Shown here: one piece after another, positions 44,481 to 52,125 of the stretch
Layout: each line of letters begins with the position of its first letter
Numbering within the stretch: position 1 is the stretch's first letter
NCBI GenBank assembly: GCA_937890745.1
Contig: CALADH010000013.1
Coordinates: 6,310 to 70,309 of the forward strand
DNA length: 64,000 bases
Source: Scybalocola_A sp900557175
GTDB lineage: Bacteria; Bacillota; Clostridia; Lachnospirales; Lachnospiraceae
Reading direction: 5' to 3'
Notes under the pieces: generated by a model
Told to the model about the DNA's origin: nothing
Seen by the model: only the letters and a program-made list of their open reading frames with translations
The model's database searches: none
Translations under genes and position numbers: made by a program

Positions 44481-45938
44481 ATGAAAAGAAGTTTTGTAAC
44501 CGATATCAATAAGATTAGATACGAGGTCAATGTGGAAGTGGCAAAGGCTGCTTTTGCAAATCAGTTAGATGAAAAAAGAGACGAAATCCCTTACGCAATT
44601 ATTCCGGGAAATACACCTTCCTACCGCTGCTGTGTTTATCGTGAGAGGGAGATTATCCGTCAGAGAGTGCGTCTTGCAGAGGGCCACAGTGCTGTTGCCG
44701 GCGTAGAAAATAAAAATATTGTCCAGGTGCTTCCGGCTGCCTGTGAGGGCTGTCCGATTAACCGTTTTTCAGTGACAAATAACTGTCAGATGTGTATGGC
44801 TAAAAAGTGTATGGGCGCATGTAACTTCGGCGCAATTACATTTGAGCAGGGCCGTGCCCATATCGATCCTAAGAAATGTAAGGAGTGCGGTAAGTGTGCC
44901 GAAGCCTGTCCATACAATGCAATCGCTGACTTAATGCGTCCATGTAAGAGAAGTTGTCCGGTTGATGCGATTTCTCTTGATGACGATATGATCGTTGTTA
45001 TTGATGAAGAAAAGTGTATCAACTGCGGCCAGTGCGTCATTAACTGTCCTTTCGGTGCGATTTCTGATAAATCATTTATGGTGGACGTGATTAAGCTGAT
45101 TAATCAGGGTAAGAAGGTTTATGCGATGGTTGCGCCTGCAATCGAAGGTCAGTTTGGCGCTGATGTCAGTGTCGGCATGATTCGTCAGGCTGTAAAAGCA
45201 CTGGGCTTTGAAGATATGTATGAAGTATCTTTAGGTGCTGACTTTGTTTCGAAGAATGAGGCTGAGGAGCTTGCGGAGAAGCTTGAGGAAGGCAAGAAGA
45301 TGACAACATCATGCTGTCCTGCTTTTGTAAATATGATCAAGAAACATTTCCCACAGGTTCTTGAAAATATGTCAACAACTGTATCTCCGATGACAGCGAC
45401 AGGCCGTATTATTAAGGCAATGGATTCTGAGGCAGTATGCGTATTTATCGGACCATGTATTGCAAAGAAGGGCGAAGTTATTGATTCTATTACATATGGC
45501 GGTGCAGATTACGCAATGACATATGAGGAGCTTGCAAGTATGTTTGAAGCAAAAGACATTGATCCGGCTGATTTTGAAGAAGAACTTCAGCAGGGAAGTA
45601 AGTATGGAAAGAACTTCTCCGTATCCGGCGGTGTGACAGCATCTGTGATTGAAGTGTTTAAAGAAAAGAATCATGATGTTGATGTGAAGGTTGCAAAATG
45701 TAACGGCGCCGCAGAATGTAAGAAAGCGCTGATGATGCTGAAACTCGGCCGTCTTCCTGAGGACTTTGTGGAAGGTATGGCATGTGTCGGCGGCTGTGTC
45801 AACGGACCAATGATGATTAACAAAGAAAGAACATTTATGAAGGACAGAAATGCCCAGATTAACAAGGCAGATGACAGAGGTATTCTTGAAAATGTCGCTC
45901 AGTATGACGAGCTTGGCATTAAAATGACAAGAGGATGA
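44481..45938 (+). CDS. [FeFe] hydrogenase, monomeric (group B-like)
   Basis: 485 residues. It has several cysteine-rich cluster motifs in the first 190 residues (CEGCP, CQMCMAKKCMGAC, CKECGKCAEACP, CINCGQCVINCP), then the H-cluster domain: TTSCCPAF (Cys278-Cys279, the relay cysteine present), GPCIAKKGE (Cys326, Lys kept) and MACVGGCVNGP. It therefore looks catalytically complete, unlike its sensory neighbour. It makes or uses H2 with ferredoxin. ATG 44481 follows GAAAGGA; the frame also opens at TTG 44463. Last gene of the Rex-controlled operon. Confidence 0.92.
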   Translation: MKRSFVTDINKIRYEVNVEVAKAAFANQLDEKRDEIPYAIIPGNTPSYRCCVYREREIIRQRVRLAEGHSAVAGVENKNIVQVLPAACEGCPINRFSVTNNCQMCMAKKCMGACNFGAITFEQGRAHIDPKKCKECGKCAEACPYNAIADLMRPCKRSCPVDAISLDDDMIVVIDEEKCINCGQCVINCPFGAISDKSFMVDVIKLINQGKKVYAMVAPAIEGQFGADVSVGMIRQAVKALGFEDMYEVSLGADFVSKNEAEELAEKLEEGKKMTTSCCPAFVNMIKKHFPQVLENMSTTVSPMTATGRIIKAMDSEAVCVFIGPCIAKKGEVIDSITYGGADYAMTYEELASMFEAKDIDPADFEEELQQGSKYGKNFSVSGGVTASVIEVFKEKNHDVDVKVAKCNGAAECKKALMMLKLGRLPEDFVEGMACVGGCVNGPMMINKERTFMKDRNAQINKADDRGILENVAQYDELGIKMTRG

Positions 45939-46009
45939 TTGAGTGTATTGCGCGCGCACAGTATGTGAAATCGTCTGTTTGAAGTCTTACATATTGAAGT
46001 CGTACATAA

Positions 46010-46037
46010 GGCGTCGGTGTAAACCGGCGTCTTTTTA
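46010..46037 (+). terminator. Terminator of hydrogenase operon
   Basis: GGCGTCGGT pairs with ACCGGCGTC (with G-U pairs), then TTTTT. Confidence 0.75.
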
Positions 46038-46084
46038 TGACATAGGAAATTGTCCGCTTTGTTTTTAGAAAGCAATATTTTCTA

Positions 46085-46113
46085 TTGACAAATGCTATTT
46101 TTTATTTTATTAT
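46085..46113 (+). promoter_or_regulatory. Sigma-A promoter of perR
   Basis: -35 TTGACA, 17-bp spacer, -10 TATTAT; the -10 runs into the PerR box. Confidence 0.65.
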
Positions 46114-46124
46114 AATGATAACAA
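46110..46124. promoter_or_regulatory. PerR box at perR promoter
   Basis: TTATAATGATAACAA, 13 of 15 matches to the consensus TTATAATNATTATAA. Overlap with the -10 implies autorepression. Confidence 0.7.
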
Positions 46125-46159
46125 TTACTAATATTGATTATACAGCAAGGAGGCGGCCT

Positions 46160-46561
46160 ATGAAAACTGTAAAGTACAGCAGGCAGAGAGAGTCCGTGAA
46201 GAACTATCTGATGTCGCGCAAAGACCACCCGACTGCGGATATGGTTTATGAGGCGGTAAGACAGGAGTACCCGAATATCAGCCTTGGCACGGTGTATCGA
46301 AACCTTAATTTTTTAGTCGAGCACGGTGAAATCATTAAGATACGATGTGATGAAAATTGCGACCGATTCGATGCAAATACGCATAAACACTACCATTTTA
46401 TATGCAGAAACTGTGGTTGTGTCAGTGATTTGCGGATGCTTCCGGTGGATCACATCGACGTCATTGCGGGAGAGCACTTTGGCGGAACCATTGAAGGGCA
46501 TCATGCGTTTTTCTATGGCATCTGTGAAAAATGTAAATCAGAAGAAACTGAAAAAAATTAA
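46160..46561 (+). CDS. perR: Fur-family peroxide-responsive regulator (PerR-like)
   Basis: 133 residues. It has a winged HTH (about 10-75, HPTADMVYEAVRQEYPNISLGTVYRNLNFL) and a dimer/metal domain with the regulatory histidines in DRFDANTHKHYHF and two structural zinc motifs, CRNC and CEKC. The asparagine and aspartate pattern near DANTHKH fits PerR rather than Fur. ATG 46160 is used, with AAGGAGG before it. It stands directly upstream of a reverse rubrerythrin gene carrying a PerR-type palindrome, which supports the peroxide role. Confidence 0.82.
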   Translation: MKTVKYSRQRESVKNYLMSRKDHPTADMVYEAVRQEYPNISLGTVYRNLNFLVEHGEIIKIRCDENCDRFDANTHKHYHFICRNCGCVSDLRMLPVDHIDVIAGEHFGGTIEGHHAFFYGICEKCKSEETEKN

Positions 46562-46569
46562 AAAAACTG

Positions 46570-46598
46570 TTGACAAAACAAAGAACATCATGTATGAT
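46570..46598 (+). promoter_or_regulatory. Sigma-A promoter of rubrerythrin gene
   Basis: -35 TTGACA, 17-bp spacer, -10 TATGAT: near-consensus, so strong when not repressed. Confidence 0.8.
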
Positions 46599-46604
46599 AA
46601 GCAT

Positions 46605-46623
46605 ATCAGTAATGATTACTGAT
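46605..46623. promoter_or_regulatory. PerR-type operator before rubrerythrin
   Basis: ATCAGTAAT-G-ATTACTGAT, a perfect palindrome with one centre base, containing the 7-1-7 layout of PerR boxes. It lies just downstream of the -10. Confidence 0.7.
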
Positions 46624-46673
46624 TTTAAACAAGAACCTAATAAAATATCAAATATAAAAAGGAGAGTATTAAG

Positions 46674-47216
46674 ATGAAAAAATTTGTATGTACAGTATGT
46701 GGTTATGTTCATGAAGGCGAGACAGCACCTGAGGTATGTCCAGTATGTAAGGCACCTGCAGAAAAGTTCAAAGAGCAGACAGGTGAGAGAACATGGGCAG
46801 CAGAGCACGTTGTAGGCGTTGCTCAGGGCGTTAGCGAAGACATCCTTGCTGATTTAAGAGCAAACTTCGAAGGCGAGTGCTCAGAAGTTGGTATGTACCT
46901 TGCTATGGCAAGAGTTGCTCACAGAGAAGGTTATCCTGAAATTGGTTTATACTGGGAAAAAGCTGCTTACGAAGAAGCAGAGCATGCTGCTAAATTCGCT
47001 GAATTATTAGGCGAAGTTGTTACAGACAGCACAAAGAAGAACCTTGAGATGCGTGTAGACGCTGAGAACGGCGCTACAGCAGGTAAATTTGACCTTGCAA
47101 AACGTGCAAAAGAACTTGGACTCGACGCAATCCATGACACAGTACATGAGATGGCAAGAGACGAAGCTCGTCACGGAAAAGCATTCGAAGGCTTATTAAA
47201 GAGATACTTTGGCTAA
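46674..47216 (+). CDS. Reverse rubrerythrin (peroxidase)
   Basis: 180 residues. A rubredoxin domain comes first (CTVCGYVHEG...CPVCKAP, 6-44) and the di-iron ferritin-like domain second (EGECSEVGMYLAMARVAHREGYPE, EEAEHAAKFAELLG, EMARDEARHGKAFEGLL). This reversed order marks reverse rubrerythrin, an NADH-linked peroxide and oxygen reductase of anaerobes. ATG 46674 follows AAAAGGAGAG. High use of preferred codons fits high expression. PerR palindrome upstream. Confidence 0.94.
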   Translation: MKKFVCTVCGYVHEGETAPEVCPVCKAPAEKFKEQTGERTWAAEHVVGVAQGVSEDILADLRANFEGECSEVGMYLAMARVAHREGYPEIGLYWEKAAYEEAEHAAKFAELLGEVVTDSTKKNLEMRVDAENGATAGKFDLAKRAKELGLDAIHDTVHEMARDEARHGKAFEGLLKRYFG

Positions 47217-47244
47217 TATATAAGCCAAGCAAAAGAGTGATTAT

Positions 47245-47284
47245 AACGCCCTGCAAGTTTACTTGTAAGGGCGTTTATTATTGC
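47245..47284 (+). terminator. Terminator after rubrerythrin
   Basis: AACGCCCTGCAAG pairs with CTTGTAAGGGCGTT, then TATTATTGC. One stem mismatch. Confidence 0.75.
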
Positions 47285-47437
47285 TCTTTTATTTGTCGAC
47301 ACAGCAGTTTCCAATATACTAAGCCGATAAACCTCAAGTTTAATAGTTGAATTATATGTTGAACGTGCTAAAATAGAAGTATAATTTTACGGCGGCGTCC
47401 GGGAGACTGCCGCGATATGAAAAGGAGAGGTTTATTT

Positions 47438-48586
47438 ATGGCAAACAGAATTATGCTTAACGAGACATCTTATCACGGCGCAGGCGCGATTGAAGAAATT
47501 GCCAACGAGGCAAAGGCGCATGGCTTTAAAAAGGCTTTTGTATGTTCTGATCCGGACTTGATTAAGTTTAAGGTGACGGCGAAGGTCACAGATATTCTCG
47601 ACAGAGAAGGTCTTCCTTACGAAATTTATTCTGATATTAAGGCAAATCCGACGATTGAAAATGTACAGAGCGGTGTGGAGGCATTTAAGAAATCCGGTGC
47701 TGATTATATTGTCGCTATCGGCGGCGGTTCATCAATGGATACAGCCAAAGCTATTGGTATTATTATTGCAAATCCTGAATTTGAGGACGTGAGAAGTCTT
47801 GAGGGCGTAGCGCCGACAAAGAAGCCTTGCGTGCCGATTATTGCAGTGCCGACAACCGCAGGTACAGCCGCAGAGGTTACAATCAACTATGTTATTACTG
47901 ATGTTGAGAGAAAGCGTAAGTTTGTATGTGTCGATCCGCATGATATGCCGATCATCGCTATTGTTGATCCGGACATGATGTCCTCTATGCCAAAGGGACT
48001 GACAGCGGCGACAGGTATGGATGCCCTGACACATGCTATTGAGGGTTACACGACAAAGGGTGCATGGGAAATGACAGACATGTTCCACTTAAAAGCGATT
48101 GAAATTATTTCAAAATCACTGCGCGGCGCTGTTGAGAATACAAAAGAGGGACGCGAGGGCATGGCACTTGGCCAGTATATTGCAGGTATGGGCTTCTCAA
48201 ATGTCGGTCTTGGTATTGCTCATTCGATGGCACATACACTCGGCGCTGTTTATGATACACCGCACGGCGTTGCCTGTGCAATGATGCTTCCGATTGTTAT
48301 GGAGTACAATCAGGAATGTACAGGTGAAAAATATCGTGAAATTGCAAGAGCGATGGGCGTTAAGGGCGTTGACGATATGACAGTCGAGGAATACAGAAAA
48401 GCTGCTATTGACGCAGTGCGTCAGCTTTCAGAGGATGTTGGCATTCCGTCAAAGCTTGAAGCTGTGAAAGAAGAAGACCTTCAATTCCTTGCAGAATCCG
48501 CAGCTGCAGATGCCTGTGCACCGGGCAATCCGAAGGATGCTTCTGTCGAAGATTTTGTAGAATTATTTAAGAAGATTATGAAATAA
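47438..48586 (+). CDS. fucO: Lactaldehyde reductase / 1,2-propanediol oxidoreductase (Fe-ADH)
   Basis: 382 residues, group III iron-dependent alcohol dehydrogenase. The sequence follows E. coli FucO closely from memory: MANRIMLNETSYHG, SGADYIVAIGGGSSMDTAKAIG, NPEFEDVRSLEGVAPTKKP, PTTAGTAAEVTINYVITD, KFVCVDPHDMP and the metal histidines in DALTHAIEGY, GIAHSMAHTLGAVYDTPHG. It reduces L-lactaldehyde to propanediol with NADH during fucose or rhamnose fermentation, though it may serve other aldehydes. ATG 47438 has AAAAGGAGAGG upstream. Monocistronic; a TATAAT lies at 47380-47385. No fucose genes are next to it. Confidence 0.88.
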   Translation: MANRIMLNETSYHGAGAIEEIANEAKAHGFKKAFVCSDPDLIKFKVTAKVTDILDREGLPYEIYSDIKANPTIENVQSGVEAFKKSGADYIVAIGGGSSMDTAKAIGIIIANPEFEDVRSLEGVAPTKKPCVPIIAVPTTAGTAAEVTINYVITDVERKRKFVCVDPHDMPIIAIVDPDMMSSMPKGLTAATGMDALTHAIEGYTTKGAWEMTDMFHLKAIEIISKSLRGAVENTKEGREGMALGQYIAGMGFSNVGLGIAHSMAHTLGAVYDTPHGVACAMMLPIVMEYNQECTGEKYREIARAMGVKGVDDMTVEEYRKAAIDAVRQLSEDVGIPSKLEAVKEEDLQFLAESAAADACAPGNPKDASVEDFVELFKKIMK

Positions 48587-48605
48587 TTTAATAGCCTGTT
48601 TAAAA

Positions 48606-48647
48606 TCAAAAAGTGCTTCTGCCGTGTTTGGCAGAGGCACTTTTTAA
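48606..48647. terminator. Bidirectional terminator (fucO / zinc-ribbon gene)
   Basis: AAAAAGTGC-TTCTGCC pairs with GGCAGA-GGCACTTTTT; A and T runs on both sides let it work for the convergent genes. Confidence 0.8.
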
Positions 48648-48655
48648 AGATCATT

Positions 48656-49427
48656 TTAATAAATATTAATGGCAGCAACATACCATGAGCCGTCTATTTT
48701 GAGTAAGATAAGGTCTAAGAACTCTTTTGCACTGTCTTTTTCACCTTCTAGCTTGAATGATAGTTCTGCTTTTTTGGTTTCTGTGACACCGGAGTCCTCT
48801 AAATCAATATCTTCTAAATCAGTATCTTCTGAATAAATATCTTCTGAGTCAATATCTTCTGAATCAGGACTGATGTTATAATAATCTGCGATTTCCCGCT
48901 TTGCTTTGTTTTTTGAGATATCAGTGATATTTTTAATTTCATAAGAAACTTCACAATCTTTGCCTAAGTATTCTTCCCAATTTTTACTGCGATCTTTGTA
49001 CCCTTTTTCAAAGAGACGAATAAGTTCAGAACGATTTGATACTCCGTCGCTTTGCTGTATGAGAAAATCTACAGCTTCGTCGGGCATAACATCAAGCATA
49101 TCTGTTGGCTCATATATTAAGCCATTGACAAAGGTATCGATTGTCTTATTAAGACTGCGGCCCCTTGTCAGTAAAACGGCAGTGACGATTGCGCCTGCGA
49201 TCAAAAGCACGGCGATGATAGCAATAATAATAATACCTTTCTTTTTTTTTCTTAGGTGGTGTGACTGTATTGAAAGTACCTTCGTTATTCTGAAAATTCT
49301 GTGGCTGGAAATTTTGTTCCTGCGCCGCTGCTCTTTGAGACTGTGATGGTGTGCTGAGAGGTGTTCCGCACTGTGGACAGAACGCTGCCCCTTCATTTAT
49401 TTGTGTTCCGCATTTTGGACAATACAT
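48656..49427 (-). pseudogene. Zinc-ribbon membrane protein, frameshifted at A9 run
   Basis: The N-terminal frame (from ATG 49427, GGAGGAA upstream) encodes a double zinc ribbon MYCPKCGTQINEGAAFCPQCG and a Gln/Pro-rich linker; at about 49242-49250 an A9 run on the coding strand shifts the frame. The second frame continues as KKKKGIIIIAIIAVLLIAGAIVTAVLL (membrane helix), an extracellular domain with acidic repeats of SEDIDSEDIYSEDTDLED type and a C-terminal NTF2-like segment (LLKIDGSWYVAAINIY). With eight A's the two join in frame. So it is either a recent one-base insertion, a phase-variable gene, a slippage-read gene, or a sequencing error. Intact length would be about 256 residues. Confidence 0.75.
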
Positions 49428-49465
49428 AAATAATTCCTCCTGTTTTATATTTATGATATCAGTTT

Positions 49466-50101
49466 TTATTCCTTTACCTTAATAATTACGTTGTAATCAC
49501 ATTCATCGCCGTACTCGCGTATCATATGTAAATAATAGGTTGTATTCGGTTCAGCGTCTTCAAATGTATATGTATAAATAGAACCGTCATTGACGATGTA
49601 ATTAAGTTTGCCCAATCCGGTTCCAAATTCATCTACAATAGAAATAGACAGCTCAGAGGTATCATCTTTTGCACTTGTATTTTCTGCCATGATTTTATAG
49701 ACGGCGTCCGGATTTTCCTCTGTTGTGAATGCGTACCATACAGAATCTACAGGGATTGTTCCCGAAATCTGTGCTCTTAAAGGCATCATACCGGCGGTGC
49801 TCATATTTTCACCCGGTACAACATCTTCCGGTGCGATGGATTCGCCGGCCGGATCAGGCGTCTGTGTTTCAGACATTTGCGTTTCAGGGAGCTGAGCACG
49901 CGTCTCAGGGAGCTGGGTTTGAGTTTCAGGTGCATCAGTCTCTGCTGTTTTGCTTTCTTCCTTCTTACGCTCTGCTTCATTTAATAAAGATTCAAGACGG
50001 CTGCTGTCAATCTCGTCTGTCTTTGAGGAACAGCCTGTGAGCATAGCGCCCATCATACATGCAATTGTCAGTGATACAAAAGTTTTCTTAAAAGTTTTCA
50101 T
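49466..50101 (-). CDS. Putative surface lipoprotein
   Basis: 211 residues. The signal peptide ends at lipobox LTGC (Cys24). A Thr/Pro/Glu-rich linker with repeated QLPET-like units (about 55-90) leads to a beta-rich C-terminal domain (about 105-211, VWYAFTTEENPDAVYKIMAEN ... YYLHMIREYGDECDYNVIIKV) that resembles pre-peptidase or carbohydrate-binding sandwich folds; no family is assigned. ATG 50101 follows AGAAGGAG. It lies 39 bp upstream of the frameshifted zinc-ribbon gene on the same strand, so they may form an operon. Confidence 0.65.
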   Translation of the reverse strand: MKTFKKTFVSLTIACMMGAMLTGCSSKTDEIDSSRLESLLNEAERKKEESKTAETDAPETQTQLPETRAQLPETQMSETQTPDPAGESIAPEDVVPGENMSTAGMMPLRAQISGTIPVDSVWYAFTTEENPDAVYKIMAENTSAKDDTSELSISIVDEFGTGLGKLNYIVNDGSIYTYTFEDAEPNTTYYLHMIREYGDECDYNVIIKVKE

Positions 50102-50152
50102 AAAATTTCTCCTTCTTCTTTTTTGTGCTGAGGATTTGTCCGTCTGTTGTAG

Positions 50153-50293
50153 TTATGTATTGCTTATGCGGCAAAAGTATGCTTTGCTGTATTTTATATT
50201 GAGAGTGTGTGTCCAAAGCAAACTTTTGTTATTGTATATCCAATTATACATGATATAATGACTATGTTCAATGGGATATTGGTGCGTGAGCAT
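50153..50293 (-). CDS. Possible 46-residue ORF with strong ribosome site
   Basis: Starts MLTHQYPIEHSHYIMYNWIY and has a near-perfect AAGGAGGTGAAAC directly before ATG 50293. It is rich in Tyr, His and Asn, unlike a folded protein, and lies 51 bp upstream of the lipoprotein gene, so it could be a leader peptide. No homologue is known to me. The rest of the 390-bp region 50102-50491 is AT-rich, with A and T tracts (50370-50430) and no other gene. Confidence 0.3.
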   Translation of the reverse strand: MLTHQYPIEHSHYIMYNWIYNNKSLLWTHTLNIKYSKAYFCRISNT

Positions 50294-50491
50294 GTTTCAC
50301 CTCCTTAAATCATTGACGGAAAATCTCTATTTTTCTTGTTTTCACTATATAGACAGATGAACTTTCAAAAAGGTTTTAAAAAAAATAAAAAAATTTTCGA
50401 TTTTTATAAAACTTTTTTAAAATACCACTTGTCTATTAAGTGAACATTAAAAAAAGCTGTGAAAAAGCACGATCAAAGGAGGAATTTAAAA

Positions 50492-51274
50492 ATGTTTTGC
50501 AGAATTTGCGGAGAACAGATACCGGACAATGCGAAGTTTTGTCCGAAATGCGGCGAGGGTGCCGCTTCATTATCAAAAAATGGGAAACAGGTTAAAATAC
50601 CAAGGACAGTAAAAAAGGCAGAAAAGGAGCAGCAGACGGGACAGCAGGCGGGGCAGCAGACGTGGCGGCAGCGCCGCAGGCAGAAGCGGTTGAAATGGGA
50701 AATGGCTCATCCGATATACAGTGTACCTTATAATATAGGAAATTTCGGTATGCTGGCAGGCATTGTGATGGCGGTTGCAGGCTGGTTTATATCCAATGAT
50801 CTGGGAGGCATATTGGGCAAGGTGTGGAACACATTGAGCAGTATGTTTAACGGAAGTACATCTATGGCCGGTATTCTTAAGGAAGTGCTTTTCGGAAAAT
50901 ATTCGGAGATGATACTTGATATCGGCAGTGCTTCAGATGAACTGTTTAATACGTCTTTTGATTTTACGCTATGTATGATTTTTTTGACTGGTATGATATG
51001 GGTTATCGTATTAATTGTGATTATTTATTACGCGCTTACGAAAAATATACGCGGGCTGACAAATATTTATGTCCTTGAATGTGTGATGATTGTATTTTTT
51101 ATCATTCTTACGCTGATTATATATGCATGCTTCGGACTCCTTACAGATGTATCCGAGGGTGCCGGCTTTAATGTCTTTCTTATCGGCTCGATTGTGATTT
51201 TGATTTCATTTTTTATAGAAATGATGCTGGACCGTAACGCTATATCGAAACAGAAAAGAGGTTTTATGAATTAA
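50492..51274 (+). CDS. Zinc-ribbon membrane protein
   Basis: 260 residues. It begins with a double zinc ribbon MFCRICGEQIPDNAKFCPKCGEG, then a Lys/Gln/Arg-rich linker (about 30-75) and four membrane helices (about 85-105, 160-185, 195-220, 232-250). The second cytoplasmic-to-outside loop contains a Gly/Ser-rich stretch. No family beyond the zinc ribbon is recognised; such proteins are numerous in Lachnospiraceae and often flank signalling genes. ATG 50492 (AAAGGAGG upstream) is used, not 50459. Like the frameshifted neighbour, it couples a zinc ribbon to the membrane. Confidence 0.7.
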   Translation: MFCRICGEQIPDNAKFCPKCGEGAASLSKNGKQVKIPRTVKKAEKEQQTGQQAGQQTWRQRRRQKRLKWEMAHPIYSVPYNIGNFGMLAGIVMAVAGWFISNDLGGILGKVWNTLSSMFNGSTSMAGILKEVLFGKYSEMILDIGSASDELFNTSFDFTLCMIFLTGMIWVIVLIVIIYYALTKNIRGLTNIYVLECVMIVFFIILTLIIYACFGLLTDVSEGAGFNVFLIGSIVILISFFIEMMLDRNAISKQKRGFMN

Positions 51275-51348
51275 TTGCCGGGAAAGCGGCAAAGTCATTG
51301 GCAGTGTACGCTGTAAAAGTCGGCGGTACATATTCGGAGGTGGATAAA

Positions 51349-51696
51349 GTGGCATTGCCATATGAGAAACAAATGAAAATGCTTTTATGTGAGCGAGCAC
51401 ATATATGTCAAAAAGCTGCCGGGAAGTGCAACAAAACGGATAAAACAGGCAATATCTGTGAGCAATGTCAAGAAATTGAACTGGCTTTAGACTATCTGAA
51501 AGAAAAGCAGCGCGGCGTGCTTGGACAATGGCAGAAAATTGGCATTCGGGCACAGATGAAAATTCTTATACCGATTATTGATGGCATGGAGCAGATGACG
51601 GCACTCGCAAAGCAGATGGGGTGCGAGGCCGTCGGAGAATATATCGAAGCCGTGATGACAGAAGAAGTGCTTGATATGATTGACTGGACAGAGTAA
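51349..51696 (+). CDS. Hypothetical protein, Cys-rich
   Basis: 115 residues, not recognised. It has cysteines at CERAHIC, GKC and CEQC, which could bind metal, followed by a helical part (ELALDYLKEKQRGVLGQW). The likely start is GTG 51349, which has GGAGG at 51336-51340 with an 8-nt spacer; the frame is open back to TTG 51298 without a ribosome site. It lies 74 bp after the zinc-ribbon gene and converges on a small XRE regulator. Confidence 0.55.
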   Translation: MALPYEKQMKMLLCERAHICQKAAGKCNKTDKTGNICEQCQEIELALDYLKEKQRGVLGQWQKIGIRAQMKILIPIIDGMEQMTALAKQMGCEAVGEYIEAVMTEEVLDMIDWTE

Positions 51697-51703
51697 AATA
51701 AAT

Positions 51704-51910
51704 TTAATCTTTGTCCGGTATAAATGTCAGAATATCAGATACCTGACAGTCGATGACCGTGCAGAGCGTATTGATTGTTTTTGTTGTGATTGTTTTTTGA
51801 CTGCGCAGACGCTGAATTGTGTCGGGAAGAATACCATGCTCATAAATTAATTTATATGTGGATATATTTTTTTGACGGAGCGTCTGCCAAAATGGTTCAT
51901 AAGAAATCAT
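51704..51910 (-). CDS. Small XRE-family DNA-binding protein
   Basis: 68 residues, a single Cro/CI-type HTH: KNISTYKLIYEHGILPDTIQRLRSQKTITTKTINTLCTVIDCQVSDILTF spans the five helices. It has no partner domain. ATG 51910 follows AGAGGTGAT. It is divergent from the small ORF and sigma-factor gene at 52.0 kb and may regulate them. Confidence 0.88.
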   Translation of the reverse strand: MISYEPFWQTLRQKNISTYKLIYEHGILPDTIQRLRSQKTITTKTINTLCTVIDCQVSDILTFIPDKD

Positions 51911-51994
51911 ATTATCACCTCTATTTGTAAAAATGGTATCATATATGCAATATTATCTATGCACGGTATAGCATTTATGTTTTGGAGGTGCATC

Positions 51995-52123
51995 TTGGAA
52001 AAAAATGGAACTTATAAAATAATGCAGTTTTTTGTCTGGCTTCTTCGGAAAGAACGTTCAGAGATGAAGATGACACAGACACAAAAAAATAAAATAAGAA
52101 AAATGAATGAAAGTGGGAATTAA
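51995..52123 (+). CDS. Possible 42-residue protein upstream of sigma gene
   Basis: TTG start with TTTGGAGGTG 4 nt before it, then MEKNGTYKIMQFFVWLLRKERSEMK and a basic tail, ending 2 bp before the sigma-factor start. A short hydrophobic helix (IMQFFVWLL) is followed by charged residues. The ribosome site and coupling to the next gene favour real translation. It may be a leader or a small partner of the sigma protein; function unknown. Confidence 0.45.
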   Translation: MEKNGTYKIMQFFVWLLRKERSEMKMTQTQKNKIRKMNESGN

Positions 52124-52125
52124 AA

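Noticed and set aside
45372..45959. Antisense ORF of 195 codons opposite the hydrogenase gene
   Set aside because: Mirror of the Cys-rich coding frame; no ribosome site, and its composition is a shadow of the sense gene.
48780..48870. Imperfect ATCTTCTGAATC-type repeats considered as a CRISPR-like or regulatory array
   Set aside because: They encode the acidic SED repeats of the zinc-ribbon membrane protein, in frame and unspaced.
49880..49960. Repeated QLPET units in the lipoprotein, resembling sortase LPxT motifs
   Set aside because: They lie in the Pro/Thr-rich linker; there is no following hydrophobic helix or basic tail and the protein already has a lipobox.
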